A DNA stretch of 52,773 bases from CALLPQ01 sp039819545 (GTDB taxonomy: Bacteria; Pseudomonadota; Alphaproteobacteria; Caulobacterales; Parvularculaceae), in NCBI GenBank assembly GCA_039819545.1, contig JBCBRS010000018.1, forward strand, positions 1 through 52,773. The letters are read 5' to 3'. Positions 18,312 to 27,845 of this stretch are shown here, piece by piece (position 1 is the stretch's first letter; every line of letters begins with the position of its first letter). The position numbers and the translations under genes were made by a program. The notes under the pieces are model-generated. The model saw only the letters and a list, made by a program, of their open reading frames with translations, did not search any database and was not told the origin of the DNA.

Positions 18312-20483
18312 ATGACTGACCCGAACGCGCTGACCATTGATCCGACCCTGAGGGCCTTTATCACGCAAGAAGCCCTCGCCGGTCTGACCCTTACGCAAAG
18401 TCAGTTCTGGGAGGCGCTTGCAACGCTAATCGCGGACTTTGGACCTCGAAACAAAGCGCTTCTTGAAAAACGCGCGACCCTCCAGGCCCAGATTGATGCG
18501 TGGCACCGGGAAAATCCGGGACCAATTCCCGATAAGACAGCCTACAAATCATTTCTGCAAGATATCGATTATCTGGTCCCCGCTGGGGAGGATTTTCAGA
18601 TCAAGACCAAAAATGTTGACCCGGAGATTGCCACCATTTCAGGCCCACAACTGGTGGTGCCAATCAAAAATGCCCGCTATGCGCTGAATGCTGCCAATGC
18701 AAGGTGGGGCAGTCTTTATGATGCGCTTTACGGAACAGACGCCATTGACGAAGACAACGGCGCAGAGCGGGCCGGTGCCTATAATCCGGTGCGCGGGGCG
18801 AAAGTCATCAAGCGTGGCAAGGCTTTCCTCGATATGGCTATTCCGCTCACCGATGGGTCCCATGCGGACGTTGTTGATTATGACGTGCGCGGCGGTACGC
18901 TCGTTGCCACGCTGAGCGACACAACGAATACCGGGCTTCGCCATCCGGAGAAATTTTGCGGCGTGCGTTCCGGCGGGGGCAAGGGACGAACGGACTATGT
19001 GTTCTGCAATAACCATCTGCACCTGATCGTGTGCCTCAACCCGGACCATCCGGTCGGCCGTGATGACGGTGCCAATGTGTGCGACATCATGATGGAATCG
19101 GCCGTCACGACCATTATGGATTGCGAGGATTCCGTGGCCGCCGTGGACGGGCAAGACAAGACGGCGGTTTACCGCAATCTCCTCGGCCTGATGCGCGGCG
19201 ACCTGAGCGAGCGTTTTGAAAAAGGCGGCGAGATGGTGGAACGGGCCCTGAACCCTGACCTGACCTATCTGGGTGCTGACGGTCAAACCAAACGCCTGCC
19301 CGGGCGCAGCCTGATGCTGGTGCGCAATGTGGGCCACCTGATGACCAATCCAGCAGTACGCACTGCCGATGGCGCTGAGGTTCCCGAAGGCATTCTCGAT
19401 GCCCTGATGACCGGCATGCTGGCGCAACATGATCTGGGTAAGGACGAAAACACGAGCCGCAATACCCGCACGGGCAGCGTCTATATCGTCAAACCAAAAA
19501 TGCATGGCCCCGAGGAGGTTGCCTTTGCCGTTGATCTTTTTGCGGCGGTTGAAAAGCTGGTGGGTCTGCCCGATGAGACGTTGAAAATTGGCATCATGGA
19601 TGAGGAACGCCGCACGACGGTCAACCTGAAGGCCTGTATTCGTGCGGCGCGGAACCGCGTGATCTTTATCAATACCGGCTTTCTCGACCGCACCGGCGAT
19701 GAAATTCACACCAGTATGCAGGCCGGGCCCATGATCCGCAAAGCGGAGATGAAAACGTCCGCCTGGCTAAACGCCTATGAGGATTGGAATGTGGATACCG
19801 GTCTTGCCTGCGGTTTTCAGGGCAAAGCGCAAATTGGCAAGGGTATGTGGGCAATGCCCGACCTCATGGCGGAAATGCTGAAACAAAAAATCGGGCACCT
19901 GAAGGCGGGTGCGGATTGCGCGTGGACCCCCTCGCCCACCGCAGCCACGCTCCATGCGCTCCACTATCACGAGATTGATGTGGACGCGGTGCAAGAAAAA
20001 CTCGCCAAAGCACCGCGCGCCAGCCTTGATGATATCCTCACCATTCCGGTTACGGATAATCCTGATTGGTCGACGGATGATATTCAGGCCGAGCTGGATA
20101 ACAATGCCCAGGGTATCTTGGGGTATGTGGTCCGCTGGGTTGATCACGGTGTCGGCTGTTCAAAAGTGCCGGACATCCACAATGTGGGGCTCATGGAAGA
20201 CCGGGCAACGCTGCGCATTTCCAGCCAGCATATGGCCAACTGGCTGCATCACGGCATTTGTACCCGCGAGCAGGTCATGGAAACCATGCGGCGCATGGCG
20301 GGTGTTGTTGATCAGCAAAATGCGGGCGACCCTGACTATCGGCCCATGGCCCCGGACCTTGATCGCAATATCGCCTTTCAAGCCGCTTGTGCTCTCGTCT
20401 TTGAAGGCGTCGAACAGCCCAGCGGCTATACCGAACCGCTCCTCCACGAAAAACGCCTCGCCTGGAAAGGCGCTAACGGATAG
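18312..20483 (+). CDS. glcB: Malate synthase G
   Basis: 723 residues, the normal length of the monomeric G isoform, starting at ATG 18312 with GAGG upstream; the frame extends 52 codons further but that part is not protein-like. It condenses glyoxylate and acetyl-CoA to malate. Recognisable segments include TIMDCEDSVAAVD (Mg-binding acidic residues), RTGSVYIVKPKMHGPEEV, IGIMDEERRTTVNLKACI and FINTGFLDRTGDEIHTSM. No true isocitrate lyase (KKCGH) lies nearby. Glycolate or glyoxylate assimilation is its likely role. Confidence 0.95.
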   Translation: MTDPNALTIDPTLRAFITQEALAGLTLTQSQFWEALATLIADFGPRNKALLEKRATLQAQIDAWHRENPGPIPDKTAYKSFLQDIDYLVPAGEDFQIKTKNVDPEIATISGPQLVVPIKNARYALNAANARWGSLYDALYGTDAIDEDNGAERAGAYNPVRGAKVIKRGKAFLDMAIPLTDGSHADVVDYDVRGGTLVATLSDTTNTGLRHPEKFCGVRSGGGKGRTDYVFCNNHLHLIVCLNPDHPVGRDDGANVCDIMMESAVTTIMDCEDSVAAVDGQDKTAVYRNLLGLMRGDLSERFEKGGEMVERALNPDLTYLGADGQTKRLPGRSLMLVRNVGHLMTNPAVRTADGAEVPEGILDALMTGMLAQHDLGKDENTSRNTRTGSVYIVKPKMHGPEEVAFAVDLFAAVEKLVGLPDETLKIGIMDEERRTTVNLKACIRAARNRVIFINTGFLDRTGDEIHTSMQAGPMIRKAEMKTSAWLNAYEDWNVDTGLACGFQGKAQIGKGMWAMPDLMAEMLKQKIGHLKAGADCAWTPSPTAATLHALHYHEIDVDAVQEKLAKAPRASLDDILTIPVTDNPDWSTDDIQAELDNNAQGILGYVVRWVDHGVGCSKVPDIHNVGLMEDRATLRISSQHMANWLHHGICTREQVMETMRRMAGVVDQQNAGDPDYRPMAPDLDRNIAFQAACALVFEGVEQPSGYTEPLLHEKRLAWKGANG

Positions 20484-20510
20484 GGCGTTTTACCGGTGAT
20501 CACGACCCCC

Positions 20511-21125
20511 ATGACCCGGCAACGACGTTTCTGGAAAAAAGCCCAAGTCTGGGCCGCCCTTACCGGCGCCATTGCAGTGCTAACGGGTTGTGTGGCGGGA
20601 CCAGCGTCACAGCCGACGGTAGGCGGCCGTCACCTTGCCGTGTGTGCCGGAACACGGGTTTCCAATGCGCCGCCCACGGATGAACGGGGCCGCTTGCGTA
20701 ATTTCGATCCTGTTGTCAAATTTCGCGGTGTCTGGGTGTTGCTCGCCCCCACGGCGGGATGTCTTTCGTCCGGCTATGGCAAACGGCCCCGTTCATCCGT
20801 GAGCGGCGCGGGGCGGCTTCACAAAGGGATTGATCTTTATACGCGCACACCCGCCCCGTTCTATGCGGCGGCTGATGGCAAAGTCTCTTTTATCGGCAAA
20901 CAACGCGGCTATGGTCGCCTGATTATTCTTCAACACGCAAACGGCGTTGAAACCCGGTATGCGCATTTATCCTCTGTACGCGACGGACTTCGCGTCGGTC
21001 AAAGCGTCCAGCAGGGAGCGGCTCTCGGGAAAACGGGACGCACCGGTAATGCCACCGCCGTCCACCTACACTATGAAGTCCTAATCAACGGGCGGCAGCG
21101 AAATCCGCTTTTGCTGGGTCAGTGA
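20511..21125 (+). CDS. M23 (LytM) peptidase, lipoprotein
   Basis: 204 residues from ATG 20511; GTG 20496 would add five. The signal peptide ends with the lipobox LTGC, so it is probably lipid-anchored. The LytM zinc motifs are complete: HKGID near residue 104 (HxxxD) and HLHYE near 190 (HxH), which argues for a catalytically competent peptidoglycan endopeptidase rather than a degenerate activator. It starts 27 bp after malate synthase, likely by read-through. Confidence 0.85.
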   Translation: MTRQRRFWKKAQVWAALTGAIAVLTGCVAGPASQPTVGGRHLAVCAGTRVSNAPPTDERGRLRNFDPVVKFRGVWVLLAPTAGCLSSGYGKRPRSSVSGAGRLHKGIDLYTRTPAPFYAAADGKVSFIGKQRGYGRLIILQHANGVETRYAHLSSVRDGLRVGQSVQQGAALGKTGRTGNATAVHLHYEVLINGRQRNPLLLGQ

Positions 21126-21168
21126 GCGTCCGTGGCGCTCCGCTTTGCGGACCGGACACTTTCACGGG

Positions 21169-22227
21169 CTAAAGCTTGCCCGGCTGACAGTTAAGCGTGA
21201 TGCGGTCACCGCCCACAAGCCGGCACTGGTTCGTGCGCGGGCGGCGACGTTGTTCCGCACTGGCGCGCAGCCAGAGGGTCGATGCCGGAAAATCGATCAC
21301 CATATCCTCCCCCCGCAGAAGATTGGCGCTGATGATGACGGTGGGCACATCGGCGCGCTTGATGGTCTTGAAGATGGGTAAATTGCTGATATCGATCCGT
21401 TGATTGTTCCACACCCGTGATCCAACGCTGATGGTTGCCGCATCAAGCTTGCCATCAATTGAGATCGTACTCAGCGCGCCCTCCAGTTTCAGCTGGTTGC
21501 GCAGGATCCTTTTGACTGCAAAGCCAAAGACATTGGCGGCTGGCCAGTTCGCAAGCGTTCCCTCCGAGCCCAGATCAAAGAGCGCTTCTACGGTATGGCC
21601 CTGCACCGCAGCAGGGATAAAGGGCAGTGCGTGGGCGATCAGACCAAAATCATCGTAGGTAATCGGTACGCTGATATAGTCGCGGGCGCTACCCTCAAAA
21701 CCGGACTTGCCGAAATGGATACGTTGCTCAAGGATACTGATAAAAATTGCATAATCCTGCATGAAATCCATGCCCAGAACACCGCCCGGGACCGTATCAA
21801 CGGAGACCGGATCAGGCAGCGAAAAGGAGTCATTGCCCAGCAGAACAAGATCGCCGATCCGAAACTCATCAATAGGTAAGATCGGGCGACGCTGGCTCAG
21901 GGTTGCGCCGTGTACGAAGGTTGTTCGGTCATCGATAAACTCGATTTCCAGCGCCCGGCGCACATTCTCAAAAATCAGCGTCCGGGACGACGCGGTATCA
22001 AGGATAAAATCAAAGGGCCCCTCGCCATTGACCTTGACCGGCACGATCATCCGTCCGCGCTCATCAAGACGGTAGGCAACCGACTCCAGCACAAGACGTT
22101 GCGGCGCATGGTCAATAAAGACCTCGGGCGGCGGCGGCGTTGCACACCCCGCCAGCCCCGCGAGCGCGGCCCACGCCAGCGAAACCACGCCTAAAATTCG
22201 GTGTACCTGCCCTGCGAATGCCTTCAT
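21169..22227 (-). CDS. Retropepsin-like aspartic protease, two-lobed lipoprotein
   Basis: 352 residues with lipobox LAGC after a short signal. Two retropepsin-like lobes are visible: ILDTASSRT near residue 75 with VLGMDFMQDYAIF, and LFDLGSEGTLAN near 220 with IISANLLRGEDMVIDF. Each lobe carries a DTA/S or DLG-type active-site triplet, as in the bacterial Asp_protease_2 group. Processing of periplasmic proteins is the family expectation; no target is known. It converges with the LytM gene and diverges from rnr. Confidence 0.75.
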   Translation of the reverse strand: MKAFAGQVHRILGVVSLAWAALAGLAGCATPPPPEVFIDHAPQRLVLESVAYRLDERGRMIVPVKVNGEGPFDFILDTASSRTLIFENVRRALEIEFIDDRTTFVHGATLSQRRPILPIDEFRIGDLVLLGNDSFSLPDPVSVDTVPGGVLGMDFMQDYAIFISILEQRIHFGKSGFEGSARDYISVPITYDDFGLIAHALPFIPAAVQGHTVEALFDLGSEGTLANWPAANVFGFAVKRILRNQLKLEGALSTISIDGKLDAATISVGSRVWNNQRIDISNLPIFKTIKRADVPTVIISANLLRGEDMVIDFPASTLWLRASAEQRRRPRTNQCRLVGGDRITLNCQPGKL

Positions 22228-22379
22228 ATTCTGCGCGTGATCCCAAATGATTGCCGAAATGATCTTCGGGCCAAATGATCTTGTGTATTGTGTTGGCCGG
22301 CGAGGCCATCAAAACCCTGTCTCGAGCCTGATATCATTTGTGTTCCGCCCGCCCCCGTCAACAAGGATAGCTGAATTTC

Positions 22380-24590
22380 ATGGCCCCTCGAAAAACCCGC
22401 AGCACAAGACGCAAGGGCACCGGCGAAACGCGATTGCCCCCGGTACTGCCGGTGACGGTGACAGATATTGACGATGATGGCGATCTTATCTGCGCGCCGG
22501 CCGAAAGCCGCCTGCAAGGGCGCGGCAAAAAGCCAGCACGGTCAGAGGCCTCCACGAACCCCGTGATCCTCCTGCCCGAAAAGCTCGCCGCAGCCCAGCA
22601 GCCCGCCGCCGGGGTTGGCGACCGGTTTCTGGTCCGTTTGCCCCGCGAGGACACGGCGCGGGCTCGCCCGCGTATCTTTGTGCAGGAGATTATTCGCAAG
22701 ATCGGGCGCGAGCGTGAACGCTTGCTGGCTGTTATGGATATCTCCCGCGGGGGGGCCATTGCCAGACCCGTGGACCGCAAGGCGCGCGATATCTACGGGG
22801 TCTCAAAGGCCGAGTGCGCCGGGGCGAAAGATGGCGACCTCGTATGGATCGAACCGCACCAACGGCGCAGCGCCTCTGGCCGCCGGGCAGCGAAGGTCGC
22901 GCAAATCGCTGGTAATATGGATGAGCCCGGCGCCTATTCCCTGATTTCACTCGCCAGCCATGACATCCCCGTTGACTTTCCCGATGAGGTGCTCGCCGAG
23001 GCAGAAGGCGCGAAAATGCCAACCCTGCGCGGGCGCGAGGATTTGCGCCGCGTCCCTTTGCTCACCATTGATCCGGCTGATGCCAAAGACCATGACGATG
23101 CGGTTCTGGCGGTGCGCGACGATGATCCGCGTAATGAGGGTGGGTTTCGCGTCACGGTTGCCATCGCCGATGTGAGCTGGTTTGTGCGCCCCGGCACCGC
23201 CCTTGATGAGGAAGCACGCGAGCGCGGCAATTCGGTGTACCTGCCCGACAGGGTCGTCCCAATGTTGCCAGAGCATTTGTCGAACGGCCTGTGTTCATTG
23301 CGCGTCGGCGAGGACCGCCCGTGTATCGCCGTGGAAATGGTCATGAACAAAAATGGCCAGATGACGGGCCATCGGTTTATGCGCGCGATTATGCGCTCGG
23401 CGGCAAAGCTCTCTTATGAAGACGCACAAGCCATCATTGATAGCGGCAGGAAGCCACCAAAAAATGGTCCTGACTCTGACATTTACGACGCGGTCAAGAC
23501 CTTGCATGCGGCTTATGTCACACGCCTAAAGGAACGCAAGAAACGCAGCCCCCTCGATCTGGAGCTCGCTGAACGCAAAGTCATCCTTAATGACGCGGGG
23601 CTGGTCGGCGATGTCGTGGTGCGCGAGCGTTTCGATGCCCACAAACTTATCGAGGAGTTCATGATCCTCGCCAATGTGGCTGCCGCCGAAGCCTTGGAAA
23701 AAGCGCGTCTGTCGCTGATCTACCGGGTTCACGATACCCCTGATGAAGAAAAACTCCAGGCGGTACGCACCTATCTGGAGACGCTAGACTATACGCTGAT
23801 TAAAGGCGGCGGTGTGCGCCCCCAGCATTTTAATCAGATCCTGAAACTTGCCGAACAGCGCGATGAAAAGGAGATGATTTCCGATGTCGTCCTGCGCACC
23901 CAGCGCCAAGCCGTGTATGGCACCGATAATCTCGGCCATTTCGGGCTCAACCTTGCGCGCTACGCCCATTTTACATCACCCATTCGTCGGTATGCGGATT
24001 TGACTGTCCACCGGGCGCTTGTCAAAGCCTTTGATCTTGGCCCCGGCGGACAAACAAAGTCTGAGGCAACAAACCTGCAGAAAACCGCTGAGGCAATCTC
24101 CACGCTGGAGCGCCGCGCAATGCTGGCCGAGCGCGAAACCTCCGACCGGTATCTGTCGGATTATCTGAGCGACAAGGTGGGCACCAGTTTTGCCGCCCGC
24201 ATTCGCGGGGTTACCCGATTTGGGCTCTTCGTGATGCTCGATCAGTCGGGGGCGGACGGGTTTATCCCCATACGGACTCTTCCCGGCCGCCGCTGGATGT
24301 TTGACGAAGAGATGAACCGCGTTGTCGATTATCATGGCGGGGTTATGTTTCGCCTCGGTCAACCGGTGGAGGTTCGCCTTAAAGAAGCCGCCCCCGTGGA
24401 AGGCGGCCTGGTTTTTGATATCATCTCCGAGCCTATGACGCTCGATACTGCAGGCCACAACAAGCCAAAAAAATCCGCGGCTTCGAAGCCAAAGAAAACT
24501 GAGCGAAAAAAAACGACAAAGAAAAAGCCGCCCACAGGCAGGACAAAAAAGAAACCGAAGTCGAACGCCAAGGCGCGCAAAAACGCATAA
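22380..24590 (+). CDS. rnr: Ribonuclease R, lacking the usual N-terminal winged helix
   Basis: 736 residues; processive 3'-5' exoribonuclease of the RNB family. After a basic N-terminus come cold-shock-like domains, then the RNB catalytic core with TIDPADAKDHDDAV near residue 235 (Asp cluster for two metals) and HFTSPIRRYADLTVHR near 535. An S1 domain (ARIRGVTRFGLFV) and a Lys-rich tail follow. Only 152 bp separate it from the divergent retropepsin gene, leaving no room for the ~70-residue HTH domain typical of RNase R. AAGGAT precedes the ATG. Confidence 0.92.
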   Translation: MAPRKTRSTRRKGTGETRLPPVLPVTVTDIDDDGDLICAPAESRLQGRGKKPARSEASTNPVILLPEKLAAAQQPAAGVGDRFLVRLPREDTARARPRIFVQEIIRKIGRERERLLAVMDISRGGAIARPVDRKARDIYGVSKAECAGAKDGDLVWIEPHQRRSASGRRAAKVAQIAGNMDEPGAYSLISLASHDIPVDFPDEVLAEAEGAKMPTLRGREDLRRVPLLTIDPADAKDHDDAVLAVRDDDPRNEGGFRVTVAIADVSWFVRPGTALDEEARERGNSVYLPDRVVPMLPEHLSNGLCSLRVGEDRPCIAVEMVMNKNGQMTGHRFMRAIMRSAAKLSYEDAQAIIDSGRKPPKNGPDSDIYDAVKTLHAAYVTRLKERKKRSPLDLELAERKVILNDAGLVGDVVVRERFDAHKLIEEFMILANVAAAEALEKARLSLIYRVHDTPDEEKLQAVRTYLETLDYTLIKGGGVRPQHFNQILKLAEQRDEKEMISDVVLRTQRQAVYGTDNLGHFGLNLARYAHFTSPIRRYADLTVHRALVKAFDLGPGGQTKSEATNLQKTAEAISTLERRAMLAERETSDRYLSDYLSDKVGTSFAARIRGVTRFGLFVMLDQSGADGFIPIRTLPGRRWMFDEEMNRVVDYHGGVMFRLGQPVEVRLKEAAPVEGGLVFDIISEPMTLDTAGHNKPKKSAASKPKKTERKKTTKKKPPTGRTKKKPKSNAKARKNA

Positions 24591-24714
24591 TGCTTACGGG
24601 GCAGGCACTGGTCATCATTGGGTTTTCGCGCCGATACCCGTTAGCAATTATACACTGGATTTTTGCCCCGCTTTGGCGCACATCGTGACCCCAAAGCCAG
24701 GTTGAGGAGCGATC

Positions 24715-25242
24715 ATGCGTATTGAGGCGATCACCATCGGGGAAAATCCACCCGAAGACGTCAACGTCATTATTGAAGTCCCAGTGGGCGGGCAGCCGAT
24801 CAAATATGAAATGGATAAGGACGCCGGGACGCTCGTCGTTGACCGGTTTTTATATACGCCCATGTCCTATCCCGGCAATTACGGATTTGTTCCGCATACG
24901 TTATCTGACGATGGCGACCCCATTGATGTGCTGGTCTGCAATACACGCCCGCTTATCCCCGGCTGTGTGATCAATGCCCGTCCTGTCGGTGTGCTCCTGA
25001 TGGAAGACAATTCAGGTCTCGATGAAAAGGTTATCGCAGTCCCCTCCCCCGCGCTTACAAAGCGATATGATCGGTGGGATGATTATCTCGATATACCGGA
25101 GATCACCCGCCAGCAGATCGAGCATTTCTTTGAGCATTACAAAGACCTGGAGCCAGGCAAATGGGTCAAGCTGGGCGGTTGGCAGGATAAGGCAACGGCC
25201 CAGGAAAAAATTACCGAAGCAATCGCACGCGCCAAGGGTTAG
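24715..25242 (+). CDS. ppa: Inorganic pyrophosphatase
   Basis: 175 residues, normal for family I soluble pyrophosphatase; it hydrolyses PPi to drive biosynthesis. The signature DDGDPIDVLV supplies the metal-binding Asps, and GNYGFVPHT and KYE (YEMDKD) are also conserved. GAGGAG lies 6 nt before the ATG. The gene is followed directly by the first palindromic repeat array, with a convergent gene on the other side. Confidence 0.95.
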   Translation: MRIEAITIGENPPEDVNVIIEVPVGGQPIKYEMDKDAGTLVVDRFLYTPMSYPGNYGFVPHTLSDDGDPIDVLVCNTRPLIPGCVINARPVGVLLMEDNSGLDEKVIAVPSPALTKRYDRWDDYLDIPEITRQQIEHFFEHYKDLEPGKWVKLGGWQDKATAQEKITEAIARAKG

Positions 25243-25264
25243 AGCGCTGTTTCAGAATATTCCC

Positions 25265-25885
25265 TATTTCCAGGCAAGCGCGGCGCAGACACAGGATCTG
25301 TTGGCGTAAAATCCGTACCCTCATCATGGGACCCCGGGTCTTACGCCCGGGGATACGGAATATTTATCGCAAATAGAATCCGCATTCCCGGGCAAGCGCA
25401 GCGCCGACCCGGGATCTGCTGGCGTAAATCCGTACCCAAATCAAAAGACCCCGGGTCTTCGCCCGGGGATACGGAGTATTTATCGCAAATAGAATCCGTA
25501 TTCCCGGGCAAGCGTAGCGCCGGCCCGGGAACTGTTGATATAATCTGCGTACCCCAATTGGAAGACCCCGGGTCTTCGCCCGGGGATACGGTGCAATTGT
25601 CAAAGCTTTATACCGTATTCCCGGGCAAGCGTAGCGCAGACCCTGGATCTGTTGGCGTAAAATCCGTACCCTCATCATGAGACCCCGGATCAAGTCCGGG
25701 GATACGGAATATTTATCGCAAATAGAATCCGCATTCCCGGGCAAGCGTAGCGCCGACCCGGGAACTGTTGCCACACACACCGAACATGTTGAAACAGACC
25801 CCGGGTCTTACGCCCGGGGATACGGAATATTTATCGCAAATAGAATCCGTATTCCCGGGAAAGCACAGCGCCGACCCGGGATCTT
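25265..25885. repeat. Array 1 of alternating palindromes A and B, ~117-bp period
   Basis: Six A elements start near 25265 (degenerate), 25384, 25500, 25617, 25733 and 25851; the core is ATTCCCGGGCAAGCG...CCCGGGA. Five B elements (25332, 25449, 25566, 25683, 25799) alternate with them. B occurs as CCCCGGG-loop-CCCGGGG in four copies and CCCCGGA-loop-TCCGGGG in one, so the inner stem pair switches G:C to A:T with pairing kept. CCGTA/TACGG flanks B and can extend its stem. The array fills the space between the convergent ppa and Cys/His-motif protein genes. Confidence 0.9.
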
Positions 25886-25928
25886 CAAGCCTATACTTTG
25901 TACGGGAACATAAAATTTCAGGCCTACA

Positions 25929-26753
25929 CTACAACCGATAAAAATCATCAACATCCGCACGCAGATGAAGAAGATCGCCGACCCGAACAAGGGTGCCATT
26001 CACGCCCACCGGGTCAGCCACCAGCGGGAGGATATCGTCGGGCATCGCGGTGCCATCGCGCATGGTCATCAGCAAAACCTGCTCGTTACCGGTTTTGTCG
26101 CGCACCCAGAAGCAGGGCGGGATACCACCGCGGATGCATAAGCTGGCGCACGCTTTGTGCGTTCGACCGCGGGCTGGCCGCATCACCCCGAAAAAGCATT
26201 TTGAGTCCATAATCGTACCCCGCACGCGGACGGCCCCCATGGGCGATGCTTCTCTTTTCTGCTGGGCGGCAATAAAGGCGGGCGGCAGCGATGTGTCATC
26301 TTCTATCCAGTCATTGAGGAGCGGCGGCACCTCCAACATTTGCCGATCTTTGCGTTCGATCAGGACACCGCGCGCAGTCACGGGCCGATAGGGTTCCGGC
26401 GTATCGGTGCGCAAGACTTGTGTGCATTTACCCTCGGTCACCACCAAGACCGTTTGTGCGCCGCCAGGTTTGCCGGGGTCGGGAACCAGCAGATGCGGAT
26501 AGGGCCGCGTGCCATAAAGCCCCGTGACCGTATGGAGCGTGCCCGTGTTCCAGCTGCCCGCGCCCGGATCATCAAGCTGACTGGCGAGCGCATAGGAAAG
26601 CCCGCCAAGGCCCGCCACACCCAGCGGCAAGAGCCCCAGAAGGAAACGCCGGTCCACAGGCGGCGCTTTGGCCCAGCCAATAAACATCGGATTTGGATCG
26701 CTATCGGCGGGCCGGATGGCCGTTTGCGTGCGGGGAGGCGAATTGCGATTCAT
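25929..26753 (-). CDS. Exported/membrane-anchored protein with conserved Cys-His-Cys-Cys motif
   Basis: 274 residues, no named domain. After ~32 residues an RR-containing hydrophobic segment (DRRFLLGLLPLGVAGLGGL) could be a Tat-like signal or a single anchor. Near residues 180-220 is the striking motif DSKCFFGVMRP...THKACASLCIRGGIPP, with Cys, His and two further Cys suited to bind a metal or cofactor. I recall this motif in uncharacterised proteins next to Rieske genes; that is memory, not a search. Its ATG overlaps the stop of the upstream Rieske/ferric-reductase gene by 4 bp, so it is translationally coupled and last in the operon. Confidence 0.7.
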   Translation of the reverse strand: MNRNSPPRTQTAIRPADSDPNPMFIGWAKAPPVDRRFLLGLLPLGVAGLGGLSYALASQLDDPGAGSWNTGTLHTVTGLYGTRPYPHLLVPDPGKPGGAQTVLVVTEGKCTQVLRTDTPEPYRPVTARGVLIERKDRQMLEVPPLLNDWIEDDTSLPPAFIAAQQKREASPMGAVRVRGTIMDSKCFFGVMRPARGRTHKACASLCIRGGIPPCFWVRDKTGNEQVLLMTMRDGTAMPDDILPLVADPVGVNGTLVRVGDLLHLRADVDDFYRL

Positions 26754-27844
26754 GGGGCCCCTCCCAAAGCTGTACTGAGACCTTCCGCCTGCGGATGATC
26801 GTCAAGATAGGCGGGTGGCGACGGTGTACCCGGCGGGTTCGGCGTTGTCTTCAACAAGATCATGCCGTTTTCATAACGCACATCATAGGTTGCGATTTTT
26901 TCGGTAAAGGGCGGCGGGGAAATCCCATCATGGGGACGATATTGCCAGCCATGCCACGGGCAGGTGATACATCCGTCAATCACGCGCCCCTCCCCCAAGG
27001 GACCATTCTGGTGGCGACAGGCATTTTGAACCGCTGAGACCTTGCCGTCATATTTGAACACCGCAACGCGGTCACCGCGCGCCAGCGGCACGATGATCGC
27101 CCGCTTCTCAGCAATATCATCAGGCGCACCCACAATCATCCAGTCATCCTGGTCGTGCGCTTTTAACAGATTGTCCCGCCGCCACTCTCGCACGCCCGCC
27201 ACACCATGCAGGATCGTCACGACACTGAAGGCCAGGGCAGTGAGCACCGGATAGAGCAGTGCCTTCTGCGTCATCAGTGCGCCGAGAACAATATGCAGCA
27301 CCAGCACGCCATAGGCCGGATAGACGAGCATATGGAGCGCCTTCCACACCGGCGCGGACAGATTGTTTAGCCAGAAATCATGGCTGGTGGCCGCCATAAC
27401 GGCGAGAACCACGAAGGCCGCCAGACCAAAAAGCTCAAACGGGATGCCGGGTATCTGGTCCCACGCATGATTGCTGACAAAAAGCGAAACCAGCGGGTTA
27501 AGGGGCCCGCCCCCATGGTACCAAAGCGTCGCAAGCCCGAAATGGGCCCCCGCCACGAGAAACGTGATCACCCCAAGATGCCGTCTATTATAAAGTAACG
27601 GTAGAAAACGCGGGCTAAGCCGTGCGAGAGGCCCAATCATCAAAATGATCGTCAGTAAGCTGAAGGCACTGACCCCAAGCCCCCGGATCATCAACACCAC
27701 CGGGTCAGCCACATTGCCCGAGGGGTGCGGCTGGCTGCCCACGACCAAGAAAACGCCAATAAAGATAGCAAGCGCAAGGACAACATAAAGATCGTAGACG
27801 ACCTTGTTGCCGTTCCATTGAACCGCCTGATAACGATGGCCCAT
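26750..27844 (-). CDS. Six-TM ferric-reductase-like protein fused to a Rieske [2Fe-2S] domain
   Basis: 364 residues. The first ~220 contain six hydrophobic helices with His residues in helices three and five (AHFGL; KALHMLVYPAYGVLVLH), suitable for b-type heme as in ferric reductase-like/YedZ domains. Residues about 235-340 are a Rieske ferredoxin with CRHQNGPLGEG and CPWHGW, the full Cys-His/Cys-His set. The protein should pass electrons between a soluble [2Fe-2S] domain and a membrane heme. The start is 1 bp after the stop of the 58-residue gene (TAA-G-ATG). Confidence 0.85.
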   Translation of the reverse strand: MGHRYQAVQWNGNKVVYDLYVVLALAIFIGVFLVVGSQPHPSGNVADPVVLMIRGLGVSAFSLLTIILMIGPLARLSPRFLPLLYNRRHLGVITFLVAGAHFGLATLWYHGGGPLNPLVSLFVSNHAWDQIPGIPFELFGLAAFVVLAVMAATSHDFWLNNLSAPVWKALHMLVYPAYGVLVLHIVLGALMTQKALLYPVLTALAFSVVTILHGVAGVREWRRDNLLKAHDQDDWMIVGAPDDIAEKRAIIVPLARGDRVAVFKYDGKVSAVQNACRHQNGPLGEGRVIDGCITCPWHGWQYRPHDGISPPPFTEKIATYDVRYENGMILLKTTPNPPGTPSPPAYLDDHPQAEGLSTALGGAP

Positions 27845-27845
27845 C

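Noticed and set aside
18639..19709. A 356-codon minus-strand frame
   Set aside because: It is antisense to malate synthase G, which has all its family motifs; the frame is open because of codon bias.
25265..25885. A possible CRISPR array
   Set aside because: Units alternate two different palindromes and the linkers are themselves conserved; there are no unique spacers and no cas genes.
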